Assembly (NCBI GenBank): GCA_945861855.1
Contig: CAMAWG010000004.1
Coordinates: forward strand, 1-64,000
Direction of reading: 5' to 3'
DNA from: Rhodoplanes serenus
GTDB taxonomy: Bacteria; Pseudomonadota; Alphaproteobacteria; Rhizobiales; Xanthobacteraceae
Length of the DNA stretch: 64,000 bases
Shown: piece by piece, positions 1 to 9,031 of the stretch
Layout: each line of letters begins with the position of its first letter
How positions within the stretch are numbered: the first letter of the stretch is position 1
Program-made: the position numbers and the translations under genes
Notes under the pieces: generated by a model
Told to the model about the DNA's origin: nothing
Database searches by the model: none
The model's input: the letters and a program-made list of their open reading frames with translations, nothing else

Positions 1-76
1 CAACCCGCAAACCCTCTCCAACCCGCACGCTGGCCCGCCGCCGGTGACGAAGAGCCGTGTCCGAGAAGCGGCGAAA

Positions 77-111
77 GCGCAAACCAGTCAAGCCAAAACG
101 CAGGTTTGCGC
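77..111 (-). terminator. Candidate hairpin terminator after the first receptor gene
   Basis: A perfect 9-bp inverted repeat (GCGCAAACC at 77-85, GGTTTGCGC at 103-111) with a 17-base loop lies about 30 bases past the stop of the minus-strand receptor gene. No T-tract follows, so it may be a weak terminator or an mRNA-stabilising stem. I see nothing else in bases 1-143. Confidence 0.3.
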
Positions 112-143
112 GACGGGAGAGTCAATGGGATGAATAATGCGGG

Positions 144-1409
144 CTAGCAGAACTTACAGGGCGGGAAGTCGCGGCTATAGACCGGCTGCTTGAGGAACGT
201 CTCCTTGCCGTAGGTCCAGAACTGGCTGACGTTCGGATAGGTCTTGATGACCGTGTTCCAGAGCTCGTCCTTGTCGTAGCCGAACATCTTCTTCTTCTCG
301 ACCTTCTTGATGTAGATGTTCTGCACCGGGTTGCGCGTGTCGTCGAAGCTGACCGGGCCGCGCGGCGTGTCGATCTTGAGCGCGGCCATCCGCTTCACGA
401 ACTCCTCGGGGCCGGGCCAGGCGCCCTTGGTCCCCTTCATCACCTCGTCGATCATCTGCGCGGTGGAGTAGTTGGTCTCCGAGAAGTACGACGGCACCTT
501 GCCGTATTTGGCGCGGTACTTCTTGACGAAGGCCTCGTTCTTCGGCGTCGCCAGCGCGGCGCTGTATTGCAGAGCGGAGACGTCGCCGATCACGCCGTCA
601 TCCATGAACGGAAGCGCGAACTCGTCGTAGCTCGTGCCGCCGCCGATGATCGGCTTCTTGAAGCCGGATTGCCGGAGCTGCTTGGGGAACTGCAGCGACA
701 TCGGCCCGACCATCAGCGAGAACACCGCATCGGCATCCGCCTTGAGACTTGGAATGAAGGGACCGAAGTCCTTGGTGCCGAGCGGCGGCCAGATTTTCTG
801 GACGATCCGACCGCCGCAGTCCTCGAACACCTTCTGGAAGCCGCCGACCACCTCGTGGCCGAATGCATAATCCGCGGCGACGGCAGCGATTCTCTTGTAG
901 CCCTGATCGCAGGCCCATTGCCCGAGCGCATGATGCGGCTGCGAGCTGGTCCAGCCGGTGCGGATGAAATAGGGATATTTCGCCGCGTCACGCTGGGTGA
1001 GATCGTCCGCCGCCGGCACCGAGGCGACATAAACGGTCTTGTCGGTGGTGCTGACCGGCGCCAGCGCATAACCGGTCGAAGCCAGCACGCCACCAACGAG
1101 CATATGCACCTTGTCCTGCAGGATCAGCTTCTTGGCTTTGGTGACGCCGGTGTCGGGCTTGGCCTGGTCGTCCTCGACGATGAGCTTGACCTTGGCGCCG
1201 GCGAATTCGCCCTTGGCCTCCTCCAGATACATGTTGAAGCCGTCGACCATGTCCTTGGCGACTTGGGCGAAGGGTCCGGTCATCGGCGCGATAAAGCCGA
1301 TGCGCAGTTCTTTTTCCTGCGCCTGCGCGCCGGATGCCAAGCTCAGGCCGGCCACGATCGCCGCGCCGGACAGCAAGGCGTAGAGCACTCTCGATGGCTT
1401 GAAGGTCAT
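144..1409 (-). CDS. Branched-chain amino acid-type ABC transporter substrate-binding protein (LivK family)
   Basis: Periplasmic type I binding protein of 421 residues, expected to capture a small organic solute for a Liv-type importer. An N-terminal signal peptide ends near ASGAQAQ (residues about 1-30). The mature part opens with the typical LRIGFIAPMTGPFAQ strand and keeps the LivK lobe pattern (VEDDQAKPD, RTGWTSSQ, DYAFGHE). I chose the ATG at 1409 because a GGGGAG ribosome site precedes it and the signal peptide starts there; a longer reading frame to 1529 has no such support. No Liv permease or ATPase is adjacent, so it is an orphan receptor. The C-terminus ends in CKFC, and the other orphan-style receptor at 50087 ends in CKFT, which suggests a shared subfamily. 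The substrate cannot be read from the sequence. Confidence 0.9.
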   Translation of the reverse strand: MTFKPSRVLYALLSGAAIVAGLSLASGAQAQEKELRIGFIAPMTGPFAQVAKDMVDGFNMYLEEAKGEFAGAKVKLIVEDDQAKPDTGVTKAKKLILQDKVHMLVGGVLASTGYALAPVSTTDKTVYVASVPAADDLTQRDAAKYPYFIRTGWTSSQPHHALGQWACDQGYKRIAAVAADYAFGHEVVGGFQKVFEDCGGRIVQKIWPPLGTKDFGPFIPSLKADADAVFSLMVGPMSLQFPKQLRQSGFKKPIIGGGTSYDEFALPFMDDGVIGDVSALQYSAALATPKNEAFVKKYRAKYGKVPSYFSETNYSTAQMIDEVMKGTKGAWPGPEEFVKRMAALKIDTPRGPVSFDDTRNPVQNIYIKKVEKKKMFGYDKDELWNTVIKTYPNVSQFWTYGKETFLKQPVYSRDFPPCKFC

Positions 1410-1550
1410 TGCTCTTCTCCCCTGGCCATGCCGCCGGTTTTGACTCGACCGCGCGGATGACGATTGCACGTTGCAATATACGTGGGCCACAACGATAACA
1501 TCAAGCCGCATTGGGCAAAAGCCCACCAAAGCGGGCTTCCGGACCGCACA

Positions 1551-2531
1551 TCACTCCATCGCCAGGCCCGCGGCCCGGATCGGCGCGCCGTTCTTCTCGA
1601 TCTCCTTCGGCACATAGGCCTTGAAATATTCGGTCGAACGCCGCTCCGGCGCGACGACCATGGCGCCTCCCGCCATCATCTGCTTCTGCACCTCCTTGTC
1701 CTCCATCGCCGTGACCGTGGCGTCGCGCAACCGCTTGACCACCGGCTCCGGCGTACCCTTGGGCGCGAAGAAGCCGAACCAGGTCGAAGCTTCGAGGTCG
1801 GTGAAGCCCTGCTCGTGCGAACTCTTGACGTTCGGCAGCATCGGCGCGCGGTCCTTGGTCAGGACGGCGATGGCCTTGACCGTCTTGCCCTCGACCAGCG
1901 GGACCGCCGAGCCGGTCAGCGTGCAGATGTAATCGACGCGGCCTCCGACGATGTCCTGCATCGCCGGCCCGCCGCCGCGATAGGGCACGTGGGTGACCTT
2001 CACGCCGATCGCGGCGTTGAACAGCGCGCAGTCGAGGTGGCCGGTCGAACCGGCGCCGGCCGAGGCGAACTGCATGGTGGCCTGGTTCTTCTTAACGTGG
2101 GCGATGAACTCCGGCATGGTGCTGGCCGGAAACTCGTTGCGGGTGATGAGGATGGTCGGCTGGTCGGCGATCAGCACCACCGGCACGAGGTCCTCCAGCA
2201 GATTGTAGAGCGGCTTCTTGTAGAGCGTCTGGTTGATGGCGTCGGCGCGGCTGCCGAGAACGATTGTGTAGCCGTCCGGCGGCGATTTCGCGACGCGCGC
2301 CGAGCCGACCATGCCGCCGGCGCCGCCGACATTCTCGATGACCACCTGCTGGCCCAGCACCTCGGAGAGCTTGCGGCCGACGATGCGGCCGAGCACATCG
2401 GTGCCGCCGCCGGCGGCGAATCCCACCACCACGGTCACCGGCCGGGTCGGCCAATTGCCCTGGGCCGTAGCAGCGCCGATCAACGACAGCAGGGCTGAAA
2501 GCGCGAGAGCGAATAGTCCACCGAGCCGCAT
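1551..2531 (-). CDS. Bug-family (TctC-like) tripartite tricarboxylate transporter receptor
   Basis: Periplasmic receptor of 326 residues of the Bug family, which binds carboxylates or aromatic acids for TctAB-type carriers. It has a signal peptide (residues 1-23, ending GAATAQ), then WPTRPVTVVVGFAAGGGTDVLGR, the usual first beta strand and ligand loop (quoted in part: VVGFAAGGGTD). VPYRGGGPAMQD is the second family hallmark. The start at 2531 is set by a GGGGAGG site just upstream. No TctA or TctB gene is nearby, which is common for Bug receptors. It is divergent from the dioxygenase operon that begins at 2716, so it could supply the aromatic acid, but this is inference from position only. 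Confidence 0.9.
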   Translation of the reverse strand: MRLGGLFALALSALLSLIGAATAQGNWPTRPVTVVVGFAAGGGTDVLGRIVGRKLSEVLGQQVVIENVGGAGGMVGSARVAKSPPDGYTIVLGSRADAINQTLYKKPLYNLLEDLVPVVLIADQPTILITRNEFPASTMPEFIAHVKKNQATMQFASAGAGSTGHLDCALFNAAIGVKVTHVPYRGGGPAMQDIVGGRVDYICTLTGSAVPLVEGKTVKAIAVLTKDRAPMLPNVKSSHEQGFTDLEASTWFGFFAPKGTPEPVVKRLRDATVTAMEDKEVQKQMMAGGAMVVAPERRSTEYFKAYVPKEIEKNGAPIRAAGLAME

Positions 2532-2715
2532 GGAAGCCTCCCCGAAAAGGACAGCTTCGCATATCAGCACAGGAGCGATTGGCTGGCGACCGGGTGCGAC
2601 CCTATATCGAGCGTTCGGCAGACCCATGCCGTATGGGCATAGCGACACGTTCCGCTCCGGCGGCGGGACGTGGTATAAGATGAGCCGTTCGGTGGATTCC
2701 CGCAGGAGAGCTGCG

Positions 2716-3726
2716 ATGAGCTTGCAAACACTCGGCTATATCGGCCTCCGCACCAAGAATCTGGAGGACTGGACGGCCTACGCCAGCCGGTTCCTGGGCA
2801 TGCAACTCATGGACAAGAGCCGCGGCACCGCGACCTTTCGCATGGACGACAGGAAGCAGCGGCTGGTGGTGCATGAGGACGCGGGCGACGCGCCGGGCTT
2901 TTTCGGCTGGGAGGTGGCGGATGCGGCCGCCCTCGACGCCTATGCCGCGAACCTCGAACGGCACAAGGTCGCGTTCGCGCGGGGCACGCGGGCGCTGGCC
3001 GAGGAGCGCAAGGTCCGCGACCTGATCGTGCTGCAGGACCCCGCCGGCAACCGCCTGGAAATCTGCCACGGCGCCGAGACCACGACCGACCCGTTCAAGC
3101 CCGGCCGCGCCATCTCCGGCTTCCGCACCGGCCCGCTCGGCATGGGGCACGCGGTGCTCCACTGCGAGAAGATCGACGACGTGCTGCCGTTCTATCGCGA
3201 CGTGCTGGGCTTCAAGCTCAGCGACTACTTCACCAAGCCGTTCGCGGCCTACTTCTTCCATCTCAATCCGCGCCACCACAGCGTGGCCTTCATCGAGTCC
3301 GGCAAGACCGGCATCCATCACCTGATGGTGGAGACCTGCTATCTCGACGACGTCGGTCAGGGGTACGACCTGGCGCTGAAGAATCCGGAGATGATCGCCA
3401 CCACGTTCGGGCGGCATTACAACGATCAGGTGCACTCGTTCTATTCGTGGTCGCCGTCGAAATTCATGTTCGAATACGGCTGGGGCGGACGCACTATCGA
3501 CGTCGACAACTGGACTCCCGAAGTCATCACCCAGGGGCCGAGCCTGTGGGGCCACGAGCGCTACTGGCTCAACGAGGAGCAGCGCTACGAGGCGCGCGAA
3601 TTGCGCATCCGCAACGCCGAGGCCGGCGAGCGGCTGCCGCTCAACGTGATGGAAGGCAACTACAAGATCGCGCGCGACGTCTGCCCGTGGTGGGACGCGA
3701 CCGCCCCCGCGCGCAAGACCGGTTGA
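2716..3726 (+). CDS. Extradiol (ring-cleaving) dioxygenase, VOC/BphC type
   Basis: Fe(II)-dependent meta-cleavage dioxygenase of 336 residues with two tandem VOC modules. Aligning by eye to biphenyl-2,3-diol dioxygenase, the metal ligands are H145 (GMGHAVL), H202 (GIHHLM) and E253 (FMFEYGWG), and the acid/base residues H188, H234 and Y243 are also in register, so it should be active. An ORF extends far upstream, but the ATG at 2716 with GGAGAG in front fits the family length. It is the first gene of an operon: the Rieske alpha subunit starts 7 bases after its stop. It probably opens the catechol-like ring made by the oxygenase encoded next to it. The substrate is unknown. Confidence 0.9.
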   Translation: MSLQTLGYIGLRTKNLEDWTAYASRFLGMQLMDKSRGTATFRMDDRKQRLVVHEDAGDAPGFFGWEVADAAALDAYAANLERHKVAFARGTRALAEERKVRDLIVLQDPAGNRLEICHGAETTTDPFKPGRAISGFRTGPLGMGHAVLHCEKIDDVLPFYRDVLGFKLSDYFTKPFAAYFFHLNPRHHSVAFIESGKTGIHHLMVETCYLDDVGQGYDLALKNPEMIATTFGRHYNDQVHSFYSWSPSKFMFEYGWGGRTIDVDNWTPEVITQGPSLWGHERYWLNEEQRYEARELRIRNAEAGERLPLNVMEGNYKIARDVCPWWDATAPARKTG

Positions 3727-3733
3727 GGATGCG

Positions 3734-4996
3734 ATGAACGTCAACGTGCCTCCGGGAACGATTCCAAACGCCACACCGGCGATGGAATGGCCGGAGGGCG
3801 CGCTCACGCGCATTCCGTACTGGATCTATCAATCTCCGGAAATCGCCGCGCTGGAGCAGCAGCGCCTGTTCGAGGGGCCGGTGTGGAACTACCTCTGCCT
3901 GGAGGCGGAGGTGCAAAAGCCCGGCGATTACCGCACCACCTTCATCGGCCATATGCCGGTCGTGGTGGCGCGCGACTTCGACGACGAAATCTACGCCTTC
4001 GAGAACCGCTGTGCGCACCGCGGCGCGCTGATCGCACTCGACAGCGGCGGCCACGCCCGCGACTTCACCTGCGTCTATCACGCCTGGAACTACGACCTCA
4101 AAGGCAACCTCAAGGCGGTGGCCTTCGAGGATGGCGTCGGCGGCAAGGGCGGCATGGGCAAGACCTTCTGCCGCTCCGACCACGGGCCGCGGAAGCTTCG
4201 CATCGCGACATTCTGCGGCCTCGTTTTCGGCAGCCTTTCCGACGACGTGCCGCCGATCGAGGAGTATCTCGGCGAGGAGGTCGCGGCCAAGATCAAGCGG
4301 GTGCTGCACAAGCCGGTCATCGTCACCGGCCGCTTCACCCAGATGCTGCCCAACAACTGGAAGCTCTATTTCGAGAACGTCAAGGACACCTACCACGCGT
4401 CCCTGCTGCACACGTTCTTCACCACCTTCCGCATCAACCGCCTGTCGCAGCGCGGCGGCATGGTGGTGAGCCCGGACGGCGGCAGTCACGCGAGCTTCTC
4501 CTTCGTCGACAAGCAGAACAAGGAGAATGACTATGCCGCGATGGGCATCCGCTCCGAGAACGAGGACTTCGCGCTGAAGGATCCGAGCCTGCTCGACAAC
4601 GCCGACGAGTTCGGCGACGGCTGCCACATGCAGATCCTCACCGTGTTCCCCAACATGGTCCTGCAGCAGATCCAGAACGCGCTGGCGGTCCGGCAGGTGC
4701 TGCCGAAAGCCCAGACGCAGACCGCGCTGAACTGGACCACGATCGGCTTTGCCGACGACACGCCGGAGATGACGACGCGCAGGCTTCGCCAGAACAACCT
4801 CGCCGGCCCCGCGGGCTATGTCTCGATGGAGGACGGCGCGGTCGGCGGATTCGTGCAGCGCGGCGTCGCCGCGGCGGCAGGCGAGCGCGCCGTGGTCGAG
4901 ATGGGCGGCTCGGGCACCGCGGCCGAGGGCACACGCGCGACGGAGGCGTCGGTGCGCGGCTTCTGGAAGTGCTATCGCGGGCATATGGGCATTTGA
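3734..4996 (+). CDS. Rieske aromatic ring-hydroxylating dioxygenase, alpha subunit
   Basis: Catalytic large subunit (420 residues) of a ring-hydroxylating dioxygenase. The N-terminal Rieske [2Fe-2S] site is C93-x-H95 with C113-x2-H116. The C-terminal catalytic domain has the bridging acid D218 and mononuclear iron ligands H221 and H226 in [12 protein letters not shown]. Together with the beta subunit and a BenC-like reductase it resembles the class IB two-component benzoate/anthranilate dioxygenases. Its stop overlaps the beta-subunit start by one base (TGATG), indicating translational coupling. The extradiol dioxygenase upstream suggests a diol product that is cleaved in meta position. No cis-diol dehydrogenase gene is present in the operon. 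Confidence 0.93.
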   Translation: MNVNVPPGTIPNATPAMEWPEGALTRIPYWIYQSPEIAALEQQRLFEGPVWNYLCLEAEVQKPGDYRTTFIGHMPVVVARDFDDEIYAFENRCAHRGALIALDSGGHARDFTCVYHAWNYDLKGNLKAVAFEDGVGGKGGMGKTFCRSDHGPRKLRIATFCGLVFGSLSDDVPPIEEYLGEEVAAKIKRVLHKPVIVTGRFTQMLPNNWKLYFENVKDTYHASLLHTFFTTFRINRLSQRGGMVVSPDGGSHASFSFVDKQNKENDYAAMGIRSENEDFALKDPSLLDNADEFGDGCHMQILTVFPNMVLQQIQNALAVRQVLPKAQTQTALNWTTIGFADDTPEMTTRRLRQNNLAGPAGYVSMEDGAVGGFVQRGVAAAAGERAVVEMGGSGTAAEGTRATEASVRGFWKCYRGHMGI

Positions 4997-5469
4997 TGGC
5001 GGGCGCGATCACGCTCGAACGCATCCTTGCGCTGCAGGCCGCCTATATCCGCTGCATCGACAACAACGCGCTGGAGTCCTGGCCGGAGTTCTTTCTCGAC
5101 CCGTGCCTCTACATCGTCACCACCGCTGAGAACCATAAGAACGGCTTCGAAGCCGGCATCATCTACGCCGACACCAAGGGCATGCTGATCGACCGGATCG
5201 CCGCGCTGCGCAACGCCAATGTGTACGAGAAGCAGAGCTACCGACACATCCTCGGGCTGCCGCACATCTTGCGGAACGGCGGCGACGAAGCCGAGAGCGA
5301 GACGCCGTTCATGGTGGTGCGGATCATGCATGACGGCCGGAACGACATTTTCGCGACCGGCCTGTATCTCGACACCTGTCGCGCCGTGGGCAGCGAGTTG
5401 AAGTTCTCCAAACGTGTCGTGGTCTGCGATTCCTCGCGGGTCGATACGCTGATGGCGCTGCCGCTGTAA
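4996..5469 (+). CDS. Aromatic ring-hydroxylating dioxygenase, beta subunit
   Basis: Small subunit of 157 residues with the cystatin/SnoaL-like fold expected of dioxygenase beta chains; it has no cofactor and stabilises the alpha3-beta3 hexamer. The conserved segments NNALESWPEFFLD and HILGLPHILRN are visible, close to the pattern in benzoate/anthranilate dioxygenase beta chains. The ATG at 4996 overlaps the alpha stop codon; a longer frame from 4969 would run inside the alpha gene. The reductase starts 5 bases downstream. Confidence 0.9.
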   Translation: MAGAITLERILALQAAYIRCIDNNALESWPEFFLDPCLYIVTTAENHKNGFEAGIIYADTKGMLIDRIAALRNANVYEKQSYRHILGLPHILRNGGDEAESETPFMVVRIMHDGRNDIFATGLYLDTCRAVGSELKFSKRVVVCDSSRVDTLMALPL

Positions 5470-5474
5470 CCGCG

Positions 5475-6485
5475 ATGGCTTTCAACGTCTCCGTCCAAAA
5501 CACCGACTTTCGCTTTCAATGCGAGCCGAACGAACCCGTGCTCGACGCGGCCCAGCGCGCGGGGCTGGAAATCCCCTTCTCCTGCCGCAAGGGCGTGTGC
5601 GGCACCTGCAAGGGCGGGGTCATCTCGGGCGAGGTCCGCGCCTTCGCCGGCGACGCATTGGGCTCGGCGGAACGCGCCGAGGGCCAGGTGCTGTTCTGCA
5701 ATGCGCGACCGCGTTCGGACTTGGTCATCGCGCCGCGCTCGATCGGCAAGGCCGATCCGTTCGCGCGCAAGACCGTCACCGCGCGGGTGTTCCGCCTGCA
5801 AAAGCTCGCCGACGACGTGATGCTGGTGCACCTGCGCTTTCCCGCCGGCATCCGCGTCAAGTTCAAGGCCGGCCAGCACCTCAACCTCATCCTCGACAAC
5901 GGCGAGCGCCGCGACTTTTCCATGGCCAATCCGCCGCGCGAGAGCGACGGCGCGCAACTGCACATCCGCCATGTGCCGGGCGGCGCGTTCACCAGCCACG
6001 TCTTCGAGACCCTGAAGCGCGGCGACCGCATGAAACTGGAAATCCCGTTCGGCGATTTCACCCTGCGGGACAGCAGCAAGCCGATCCTGTTCGTCGCAGG
6101 CTCCACCGGGTTTGCACCGATCCGGTCGATCATCGAGGATATGTTCAACAGGAACATCCAGCGCGACATGACGCTCTATTGGGGCGCCCGGACGCGAAGC
6201 GGGCTCTACTCCGACCTGCCGGCAAAATGGGCCGCGCAGAACCCGCACTTCACATATGTACCGGTGATTTCCGACGCGCCCGAAGCGGGCATCCGGCACA
6301 ACCTCGTGCACCGGGCCGCGCTGGAGGACCATCCGCGCCTTGCGGGCTTCCAAGCCTATGTCTGCGGCGTGCCGGTGATGACGCAGGCCGCCAAGAGCGA
6401 GTTCCTCGCCGCCGGCCTGCCGGGGGACGAATTCTTCGCCGACGCCTTCGTGACGCGCGCCGAGGTCGCCTCCGCCGGCCCCTAA
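5475..6485 (+). CDS. Dioxygenase reductase component (2Fe-2S ferredoxin, FAD and NAD domains)
   Basis: Electron-transfer partner of the Rieske oxygenase, 336 residues, same architecture and size as BenC/AntC. The plant-type ferredoxin domain carries C37, C42, C45 and C75. The FAD domain has RDFSMANPP near residue 155, and the NAD domain has LFVAGSTGFAPIRS near residue 205. It would pass electrons from NAD(P)H through FAD and its own 2Fe-2S centre to the alpha subunit, so no separate ferredoxin is needed. It is the last gene of the four-gene operon starting at 2716. Confidence 0.93.
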   Translation: MAFNVSVQNTDFRFQCEPNEPVLDAAQRAGLEIPFSCRKGVCGTCKGGVISGEVRAFAGDALGSAERAEGQVLFCNARPRSDLVIAPRSIGKADPFARKTVTARVFRLQKLADDVMLVHLRFPAGIRVKFKAGQHLNLILDNGERRDFSMANPPRESDGAQLHIRHVPGGAFTSHVFETLKRGDRMKLEIPFGDFTLRDSSKPILFVAGSTGFAPIRSIIEDMFNRNIQRDMTLYWGARTRSGLYSDLPAKWAAQNPHFTYVPVISDAPEAGIRHNLVHRAALEDHPRLAGFQAYVCGVPVMTQAAKSEFLAAGLPGDEFFADAFVTRAEVASAGP

Positions 6486-6587
6486 GTCCTTAAAGGTCTG
6501 GACAATTTCGCGCTTTAGCGATTCACCGCCGGGAAACCTATCTCAACTAGGCTAGCGTCCGACTCAAACCGGGACCGCCGCCTCCCC

Positions 6588-7346
6588 ATGAACCAGCACA
6601 GCCCGCTCGCCGCCCTCGAAATCCGCGCACTGACCAAGCGCTTCGACCGGCCTGCGGTCGACGGCCTCGATCTGACCGTCCGCAGCGGAGAGTTCTACTG
6701 TCTGCTCGGCCCGAACGGCGCCGGCAAGACCACGACGCTGCGGATGGTTGCGGGCCTGCTCCTGCCCGACGCGGGTTCGATCGCGGTGTTCGGCATCGAC
6801 GCGCTCACCGACGCGGTCGAGGCCAAGCGGATCATGGCCTGGGTGTCCGACGAGCCGATGATCTACGACAAGCTCACGCCGTTCGAATATCTCGAATTCG
6901 TCGCAGGCCTCTGGGGCATCGAGCCCAGCCTCGCCGAGAGCCGCGCCAACGATCTGATCGGCTGGCTGGGGCTTTCCCCCCACGCGCACGAGCGCTGCGA
7001 GGGCTTCTCCAAGGGCATGCGGCAGAAGGTGGCGCTCGCCGGAGCGCTGGTTCACGATCCGCGCCTGATCATCCTCGACGAGCCCCTGACCGGCCTCGAC
7101 GCCGGTTCCGCGCGCCAGGTCAAGAACGTGCTGCGCGAGCGCGTCGCCGCCGGCGGGACCGTCATCATGACCACACATATCCTCGAAGTGGCCGAGCGCA
7201 TGGCCGACCGCATCGGCGTCATCGCCGGCGGCCGGCTGATCGCGCAGGGTACGCTCGACGAGTTGCGGATGAAGGCCGGCAAAGGCCATTCGAGCCTGGA
7301 GGACACGTTCCTCACTCTGGTCGCCGAACAGGCGCAAGCGGCGTGA
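6588..7346 (+). CDS. ABC-2 type transporter ATP-binding protein
   Basis: Nucleotide-binding subunit of 252 residues. Walker A is GPNGAGKT at residues 41-48, the signature region is FSKGMRQKVALAGAL, and Walker B is LIILDEPLTGLD, followed by the H-loop TTHILE. The start ATG at 6588 has little Shine-Dalgarno support but the protein begins normally. The permease gene overlaps its stop by 4 bases (GTGA), so both are co-translated. This pairing is typical of ABC-2 exporters; the cargo is unknown. A gap of about 100 bases separates it from the dioxygenase operon, so it may have its own promoter. Confidence 0.9.
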   Translation: MNQHSPLAALEIRALTKRFDRPAVDGLDLTVRSGEFYCLLGPNGAGKTTTLRMVAGLLLPDAGSIAVFGIDALTDAVEAKRIMAWVSDEPMIYDKLTPFEYLEFVAGLWGIEPSLAESRANDLIGWLGLSPHAHERCEGFSKGMRQKVALAGALVHDPRLIILDEPLTGLDAGSARQVKNVLRERVAAGGTVIMTTHILEVAERMADRIGVIAGGRLIAQGTLDELRMKAGKGHSSLEDTFLTLVAEQAQAA

Positions 7347-8872
7347 GCCACCCGACCTCCCTCACCTTCCTCGCGCATCACGAGTTCCGTCTGGCCTGGC
7401 GCGACTGGTGGTCGATGCTGACCGCCGGCAAGCCGCACCGGGCGCGCGTGGTCGCGGGTGCGATGCTGGCCTTCACGCTGTTCATGCATCTCGTCGCCTT
7501 CTCGATCGTCGCCAAGTTCGCCGCGATCGAGCCGGACGCCGACCGCGGCACGCTGGTGATCATCACCGGCTGCGCGCTGCTGGCCTGGTCGCTGATGATG
7601 TCGCAGGCGATGGAATCGGTGACGCGGGCGTTCTACGCGCGCTCCGACCTCGACTTGATCCTGTCGTCGCCGGTCGCCTCGCGCCGGGTGTTCGCGGTGC
7701 GCATCGCGACGATGGCGACCTCGACCGTGCTGATGGCGGTGCTGCTTGCTGCACCCTTCATCAACATCCTGATCTGGCGGGGCGGCGCGCGCTGGCTCAG
7801 CGCTTATGGCGTGGTGGTCGCGGTCGGAGCGCTGGCGGCCGGGCTGTCGGTGGCGCTGACGGTCGCGCTGTTCCGCACCATCGGGCCGAAGCGGACGCGA
7901 CTTGCCGCGCAGATCGTCGCGGCCATCGTCGGCGCGACCTTCGTGATCGGATTGCAGGTGGCCGCGATCCTGTCCTACGGCACGCTGTCGTATTTCACGT
8001 TTCTCAAGTCCGACCTGCTGGTGTCGTTCGTGCCCGCGGTGGAAAGCGTGGTGTGGTGGCCAGCGCGGGCGATGCTCGGCGACCTGACGGCGCTGGCCGC
8101 CGTGCTGAGCGCCGGCATCCTGCTGCTGGGCCTCGCCATCGCGACGTTCTCGGCCCGCTTCGGCGATCACGCCGTGGCCGCCGCCGGCGTCTCCGATTCC
8201 GGCGTGATGCAGCGCCGCTGGCAAAGCGGCTTCCGACGCGCCTCGCCCCGCAGCGCCATGCGGCGGAAGGAATGGACCTTGCTGCGCCGCGACCCCTGGC
8301 TCGCCTCGCAGACGCTGATGCAGCTTCTCTATCTGCTGCCGCCGGCGCTGATGCTGTGGCGCGCATTCGGCGGCCACAACGACGACATGGTGCTGCTGGT
8401 GCCGGTGCTGGTGATGGCGGCGGGCCAGCTCGCCGGCGGTCTCGCCTGGCTCGCGATCTCCGGCGAAGACGCGCCCGATCTCGTCGCCACGGCGCCGGTC
8501 CCGGCGCACTGGATCGTCCGCGCCAAGATGGAAGCGGTCACCGGCAGCGTCGCGCTGGTGTTCGCGCCTTTCGTGGTCGCGATGGCATGGGCCTCGCCGC
8601 GCGATGCCCTGATGGCCGCGGCCGGCATCGGCATCTCGGCTACCTCCGCGACGCTGGTCCAGCTCTGGTTCCGCACGCAGGCCCGGCGCAAGCACTTCCG
8701 CCGCCGCCAGACCTCGTCGCGGGTCGCGACCTTCGCGGAGGCCTTCTCGTCGATCGCCTGGGCCGCGACCGCGGGCCTCGCCGCGGCCGGACGCTGGCAG
8801 GCGGCGATCACGGCAGCCATCGCGCTCGGCATTCTGCTCGGCGCGCGAGCGATGAGCCCGAAGAAGGCGTAG
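7343..8872 (+). CDS. ABC-2 type transporter permease
   Basis: Integral membrane protein of 509 residues with many hydrophobic helices (for example residues about 34-60, 70-90, 115-140 and 160-215). It starts with GTG overlapping the TGA of the ATPase gene. The soluble loop around SDLDLILSSPV, after the second helix, is characteristic of large ABC-2 permeases of the type that move lipids or antibiotics. It forms the membrane channel of the exporter whose ATPase is encoded directly upstream. No accessory membrane-fusion gene is present, so export across the inner membrane only is the simplest reading. Confidence 0.85.
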   Translation: MSHPTSLTFLAHHEFRLAWRDWWSMLTAGKPHRARVVAGAMLAFTLFMHLVAFSIVAKFAAIEPDADRGTLVIITGCALLAWSLMMSQAMESVTRAFYARSDLDLILSSPVASRRVFAVRIATMATSTVLMAVLLAAPFINILIWRGGARWLSAYGVVVAVGALAAGLSVALTVALFRTIGPKRTRLAAQIVAAIVGATFVIGLQVAAILSYGTLSYFTFLKSDLLVSFVPAVESVVWWPARAMLGDLTALAAVLSAGILLLGLAIATFSARFGDHAVAAAGVSDSGVMQRRWQSGFRRASPRSAMRRKEWTLLRRDPWLASQTLMQLLYLLPPALMLWRAFGGHNDDMVLLVPVLVMAAGQLAGGLAWLAISGEDAPDLVATAPVPAHWIVRAKMEAVTGSVALVFAPFVVAMAWASPRDALMAAAGIGISATSATLVQLWFRTQARRKHFRRRQTSSRVATFAEAFSSIAWAATAGLAAAGRWQAAITAAIALGILLGARAMSPKKA

Positions 8873-8883
8873 TGCCTCTCTAC

Positions 8884-8956
8884 GTCATTCCGGAGCGCCG
8901 CCAACGGGTCAGCACCAGATGACAGGCTCCGCAGCGATCCGAATCCATAACCCCTG
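8884..8956. repeat. Degenerate half-copy of dispersed GTCATTCCGG element
   Basis: This stretch begins with GTCATTCCGG and ends with CCGAATCCATAACCCCTG, both found in the same order and orientation in the complete element at 41638-41749. The middle is different and the right terminal repeat is missing, so this looks like a truncated relic. It fills most of the gap between the permease and the next receptor gene. Confidence 0.6.
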
Positions 8957-9031
8957 CGCTTTGGCTTCACATGCCCAAGCCGCGTGGTATCGTTACTGGC
9001 GGGCCAACGCCTTCAGCCTCGGGGGACGGAC

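Noticed and set aside
7052-8695. 547-residue open frame on the minus strand
   Set aside because: Antisense to the ABC-2 permease; no recognisable fold and biased composition.
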